From the NCBI RefSeq assembly GCF_028656935.1, contig NZ_JAMDGZ010000051.1:1-34755 (forward strand): a DNA stretch of 34,755 bases. The letters are read 5' to 3'. Positions 31,190 through 34,755 of this stretch are shown one piece after another (within the stretch, counting starts at the first letter, position 1; every line of letters begins with the position of its first letter). Made by a program: the position numbers and the translations under genes. The DNA is from Pseudomonas rubra (GTDB taxonomy: Bacteria; Pseudomonadota; Gammaproteobacteria; Pseudomonadales; Pseudomonadaceae). A model generated the notes under the pieces. That model did not search any database. It was not told where the DNA came from and saw only the letters and a list, made by a program, of their open reading frames with translations.

Positions 31190-34100
31190 CGAGCGCTCTC
31201 CTCTTTGCCCAGCGTCTGCCAGGGCGCTTCGAACATCGGACGGTACAGGGCTTCGCACCAACCTTCGAACTCTTCACTGGCCGCAAGCGCCGCGAAATCG
31301 CTGAACTGACGGGCCAGCGCAGTGCTTTCACTGCGCTCGCCGAAGGTGTTCTGGCCATCGCCATCGTAGGCCTTGGCCGCAGCCATCAAAGCCTTGTCGG
31401 CATCGCTCTGGGCCAGCCAGGCGAATGCGGTCTTCACCGCCACCGGCAAGGGTGCGTTCATACCCGCTTGGCGGGCCAGCAACAAATCACCCAACAGCTC
31501 AGCTGCACGGGCCTGCTCCAGGGGCTTAAGCAACAACGTGACATCTGTGGCGACCACCGCGCTATGCAACTGCAAGCCAACCGCACAGGCGGCCAGGTGC
31601 ATGACCCAGGTCGAGGTCAGGCGGTGCCATTTGAGGGTGCGGCCGCTGCTGATGCCATTGGGCAAGGTGGTAATGCTCAACAGCGATTCATCATCGCGCT
31701 GGTAGAGCCGGCCCAACCAGCCTTCAAGCTTGAGCTGGCGGTACTCGAAACGGATCGCCACGGCGTTATCCACAGGCAAAGGCCATTGCTGCAGCAGCTG
31801 TTGATAACGTTGCAGCAGGTCGGGCAACGGCTCGATCAGTTCAGCCTGCAAGCACTCACCGAAACCGGCCAGCGGCAACAGCCCGCAACCCTGCAGACGC
31901 CGGGCCTGGGTGGTCAATGCCCGCTCGCTGTCCTGCGGCTCGGCCAGGGCTGCAGCCAGCAGGCTTTCACTCAAGCTGTAGCGTTGCAGGGCATCGAGGA
32001 CAAAGGGCTCTTCATCGGCCAAAGGTGCTTCCACCGACTCGAAGAACACTTTCAACCGCTGGCTGAAGAAGTGTCGTGCCGGATGGCGGAGAAAGTCCTG
32101 CAACTGGGTCAGGGTCAGCGCTTCATCGCTACTGTAGGGTGGCAGTTCATCCGCTGGTGCTTGTTGATCGCCAGGCACATGCAAGGTGCGCCACTCCCGG
32201 GCATAACTGAACAGGCTGCTGCCCTTGTGGAAGTAGCGGGCACTAAAGGGTTGCAGTGGATGCTCCACCGTTAGCGCATGCAGCAACTGTTCGCCGGCAT
32301 TGTGCTTGCCGCCGACCTCGGCGCCGGCCAGTCGCCAACCCGCAGCCAGGTGGTCGCGCAATTGACCGATCAACACCGAAGCCGGACGTTCGCTGTTGTC
32401 GCGGATGCTACGCCCGACCCAGCTGATGTACAGCTGGTCACGGGCCGACAGCAGCGCTTCGAGCAACAGATAGCGGTCATCCTCGCGCCGCGAGCGATCA
32501 CCTGGACGGTAGTCGCTGCCCATCAGGTCGAAGTCCAACGGCGGTTGCGCACGCGGATAGTCGCCATCGTTCATACCCAGCAGGCAGACCACCTTGAACG
32601 GGATCGCCCGCATCGGCATCAGGGTGCAGAAGTTTACCGAGCCGGCGAGAAAGCGTTGGGACAAGCGGCCCTGATCGAGCCCGGCAAGCCAGGCTTCACG
32701 GACCACGGTGAGCGGCAGCAGGTCTTGCAGGCCAACCGATTCGCAGGTCTGCAGCCAGGTTTCGCGCAGGGTTTGCAGCTGCACCAGCAGGTAGTCGTCA
32801 TGCTCGGTTTCGGCGAGGAAGAACACTTGCAGCAAGGCATGCAGGCGCTCGCCCCACTCGTTGGCAGTGGCCACCCGGGACAGTTGTTGGTGGGCGATTT
32901 CCAGGGCATCGAGCAGGGCCACCAACGGGCCGATCAAGGCGGCATCCAGGCCGCCGATCTCATCGAACGGCTCGATGCCATCGCAGCCTTGGCCAACACC
33001 GACAGCGTAACCCAGCAGCATGCGGCGCAAACCAAATCGCCAGCTGTTCTGCTCAAGCTCGGCCGGCAAACCGAGGCCGGCACGTTGTTCTGCGTTCAGG
33101 CCCCAACGAATGCCTGCACCTTCGATCCAGCGGTGCAGGGTTGGCAGGTCACTTTCCTTGATGGCGAAGCGCGCACGCAAGGCAGGTACATCGAGCAAGT
33201 CGAGGATCTCGCTGACGGCAAAACGGCTGTCGGGCAACTTCAGCAGGTGTTCCAGGGCAATCAGCAGCGGGTCGCGACCACGCTGGCCCTGGTCGGTCAG
33301 GGTGAAGGGGATGAAGCGCGGATCATTGCGGTCCAGCTGGCCAAACACGGCGCGAATATGCGGCGCATAGGTATTGATGTCCGGGAGCATGACGATGATG
33401 TCCCGGGGGCGCAGCGCAGGATCGGCGCTGAAGCGCACAAGCAACTGGTCGTGGAGAATTTCCACTTCACGCTGCGGGCTGTGGCCGACGTGAAAACGCA
33501 CCGAGCGATCTTTGCCTGGATCGACCTCGGGCCAGCGTTCGCGGGTTTCGGCCAGCGGACGCAACTCAAGAATGTCGTCCTGCAACTGGTTGAGCAGGGT
33601 GTGCGGCTCACTGTCACTGAACAGGTCGATACGCCCATCGCTAAAGGCTGCGCGGTAACTGCTGGGGTCGTCGTAGCTGTCGAGCAGGTTGATGTAGTCG
33701 CGGCCTTGCTTGCCCCAGGCAGCCAACAAGGGATGCGCATGCTGGTGCAGGGCCTGGGCATCGATCAGGCTGGGCATGCCCTGCTTGCGTTGCTGGCGCT
33801 TGTATTGATGGCGCAGCAGGTCCTTGTCGGCAACGATGTCGGCCCAGTGGTGACGACAGGGGTTGTGCACACAGAGCAGCACCTGGCTGAAACGGGCCAG
33901 ACCTGCCAGCGCCTCCAGCGCCTGGGCAGGCAGCGACGAAATACCGAAAACAATGACCCGTGACGGTAAACCGGGTGGGGCCTGTTCCAGGCTGTTGATC
34001 CGCTCGATGAAGCGTTGATGAACACCGGCACGGCTCTGGGCCATGCCCTGCTCACCGACATCCAGCAGCAAGGCCCGCCATAGCTCTGCCTGCCAGCAGT

Positions 34101-34662
34101 TGGCAGGCGGCAGCGGCCGGGATTCGCCGCGTGCGCTGTTGAGCACATGGCGGCCAGCAGCCCACTCCTTGAGCCAGTCGGCACGATACACCTGATACTG
34201 GTCGAACAGGTCGGCCAGGCGCTCGGCCAACTGGTAGCGCTTGCGCAGGTCGCTGTCGTCGGTGAGAAAGCGCTGCAACGGCTCGAAATGCGGTTTGTCG
34301 ATGACTTCCGGCAGTAGGCGCATCAGACGCCAGGTCAGCGGCGCCTTGTCGAGCAGCGACACCTCGGGGATTTCTTCGCGGCCCAGCACTTTACGATACA
34401 ACTGCCACATGAAACTGCCCGGTAGCTGCACCTCGACTGCGGCGGCGATGCCACAGCCACCCTGGTCATCGTCCTGAGGATCTTCGGCCAGGGCCAGCTT
34501 CAGCCATTGGGCGATGCCGTTGCTCTGCACCAGGGCGATTTCGTTTTCCAGCGGTGCCAGCGGGTAACGCCGCATCCAGCTCACCACCAGGCTGCGCAGT
34601 TCATCCAGGCGGTTGCCATGAACCACCATGAAACCTGGTATGAGTGGGTTTGCGTGCGGCAT
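31186..34662 (-). CDS. recC: Exodeoxyribonuclease V gamma subunit RecC
   Basis: RecC is the subunit that recognises Chi and splits the DNA strands in RecBCD; it is helicase-like but inactive. The 1158-residue length is near that of E. coli (1122). The N-terminal segment (FMVVHGNRLDELRSL...NEIALVQSNGIAQWLKL) and the LPGSFMWQLYRKVL block are typical. AAGGA precedes the ATG. In E. coli a ptrA gene lies between recC and recB, but here the genes overlap directly. The 93 bp upstream contain only a short dyad (TGTTG-tg-CAACA, 34724-34735) and no clear promoter. Confidence 0.97.
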   Translation of the reverse strand: MPHANPLIPGFMVVHGNRLDELRSLVVSWMRRYPLAPLENEIALVQSNGIAQWLKLALAEDPQDDDQGGCGIAAAVEVQLPGSFMWQLYRKVLGREEIPEVSLLDKAPLTWRLMRLLPEVIDKPHFEPLQRFLTDDSDLRKRYQLAERLADLFDQYQVYRADWLKEWAAGRHVLNSARGESRPLPPANCWQAELWRALLLDVGEQGMAQSRAGVHQRFIERINSLEQAPPGLPSRVIVFGISSLPAQALEALAGLARFSQVLLCVHNPCRHHWADIVADKDLLRHQYKRQQRKQGMPSLIDAQALHQHAHPLLAAWGKQGRDYINLLDSYDDPSSYRAAFSDGRIDLFSDSEPHTLLNQLQDDILELRPLAETRERWPEVDPGKDRSVRFHVGHSPQREVEILHDQLLVRFSADPALRPRDIIVMLPDINTYAPHIRAVFGQLDRNDPRFIPFTLTDQGQRGRDPLLIALEHLLKLPDSRFAVSEILDLLDVPALRARFAIKESDLPTLHRWIEGAGIRWGLNAEQRAGLGLPAELEQNSWRFGLRRMLLGYAVGVGQGCDGIEPFDEIGGLDAALIGPLVALLDALEIAHQQLSRVATANEWGERLHALLQVFFLAETEHDDYLLVQLQTLRETWLQTCESVGLQDLLPLTVVREAWLAGLDQGRLSQRFLAGSVNFCTLMPMRAIPFKVVCLLGMNDGDYPRAQPPLDFDLMGSDYRPGDRSRREDDRYLLLEALLSARDQLYISWVGRSIRDNSERPASVLIGQLRDHLAAGWRLAGAEVGGKHNAGEQLLHALTVEHPLQPFSARYFHKGSSLFSYAREWRTLHVPGDQQAPADELPPYSSDEALTLTQLQDFLRHPARHFFSQRLKVFFESVEAPLADEEPFVLDALQRYSLSESLLAAALAEPQDSERALTTQARRLQGCGLLPLAGFGECLQAELIEPLPDLLQRYQQLLQQWPLPVDNAVAIRFEYRQLKLEGWLGRLYQRDDESLLSITTLPNGISSGRTLKWHRLTSTWVMHLAACAVGLQLHSAVVATDVTLLLKPLEQARAAELLGDLLLARQAGMNAPLPVAVKTAFAWLAQSDADKALMAAAKAYDGDGQNTFGERSESTALARQFSDFAALAASEEFEGWCEALYRPMFEAPWQTLGKEESAR

Positions 34663-34755
34663 TGGGCATCCTTGAGGCTGAGCGGGCAGAGGGAAACCTT
34701 ATCATGCTCCGGGAGCCTGACTGTGTTGTGCAACAGCCAGAAAGACAAAACCCCT

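Noticed and set aside
29660..31309. 549-codon plus-strand frame antisense to recB
   Set aside because: It is a shadow of the recB reading frame; low-complexity composition and no domain.

Overview
The window looks like a core-genome segment of a fluorescent-group Pseudomonas, most like P. putida. GC-rich coding, REP palindromes of the pseudomonad type, protocatechuate dioxygenase next to an McpS-type chemoreceptor, mmsAB, a yfiRNB signalling operon and recCBD without an intervening protease gene all point there. No phage, insertion sequence, CRISPR, tRNA or rRNA was seen, and codon use looks uniform. All identifications come from reading sequence and recalling families; no search was run.

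Left part (1-10.8 kb). An orphan phosphodiesterase/pyrophosphatase, a TetR regulator and pcaG-pcaH lie on the minus strand. A perfect 18-bp palindrome upstream of pcaH is a likely operator. On the plus strand are a YpfJ-type zinc metalloprotease gene and mcpS; mcpS has a recognisable FliA (sigma-28) promoter and keeps the arginines of the TCA-intermediate receptor McpS. Next come ggt, a LysR regulator and an mdaB quinone reductase on the minus strand. A YgiN-like quinol monooxygenase is divergent from mdaB, so this is a quinone redox module.

Middle (10.8-17.1 kb). A 362-bp imperfect inverted-repeat element fills most of a gene-free gap. It is followed by a tight six-gene plus-strand operon: a CDP-alcohol phosphotransferase, an alpha/beta hydrolase-methyltransferase fusion, a PAP2-dual-specificity phosphatase fusion, a small membrane protein, a PlsC-like acyltransferase and a CdsA-like cytidylyltransferase. 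Four of these match E. coli YnbA, YnbC, YnbD and YnbB. Together they could make, trim, dephosphorylate and methylate a dedicated phospholipid or glycolipid whose identity is unknown. This is the best candidate in the window for an undescribed system.

Right part (17.1-34.7 kb). A TSUP permease and a divergent LysR gene share a 19-bp dyad, and a cupin gene follows. mmsA-mmsB (valine catabolism) are divergent from a LysR gene, with a dyad overlapping the proposed mmsA -10 box. Then come yfiR-yfiN-yfiB (periplasmic control of c-di-GMP) and recC-recB-recD (double-strand-break repair), all on the minus strand. The only gene-free stretch above 300 bp is 10823-11394.
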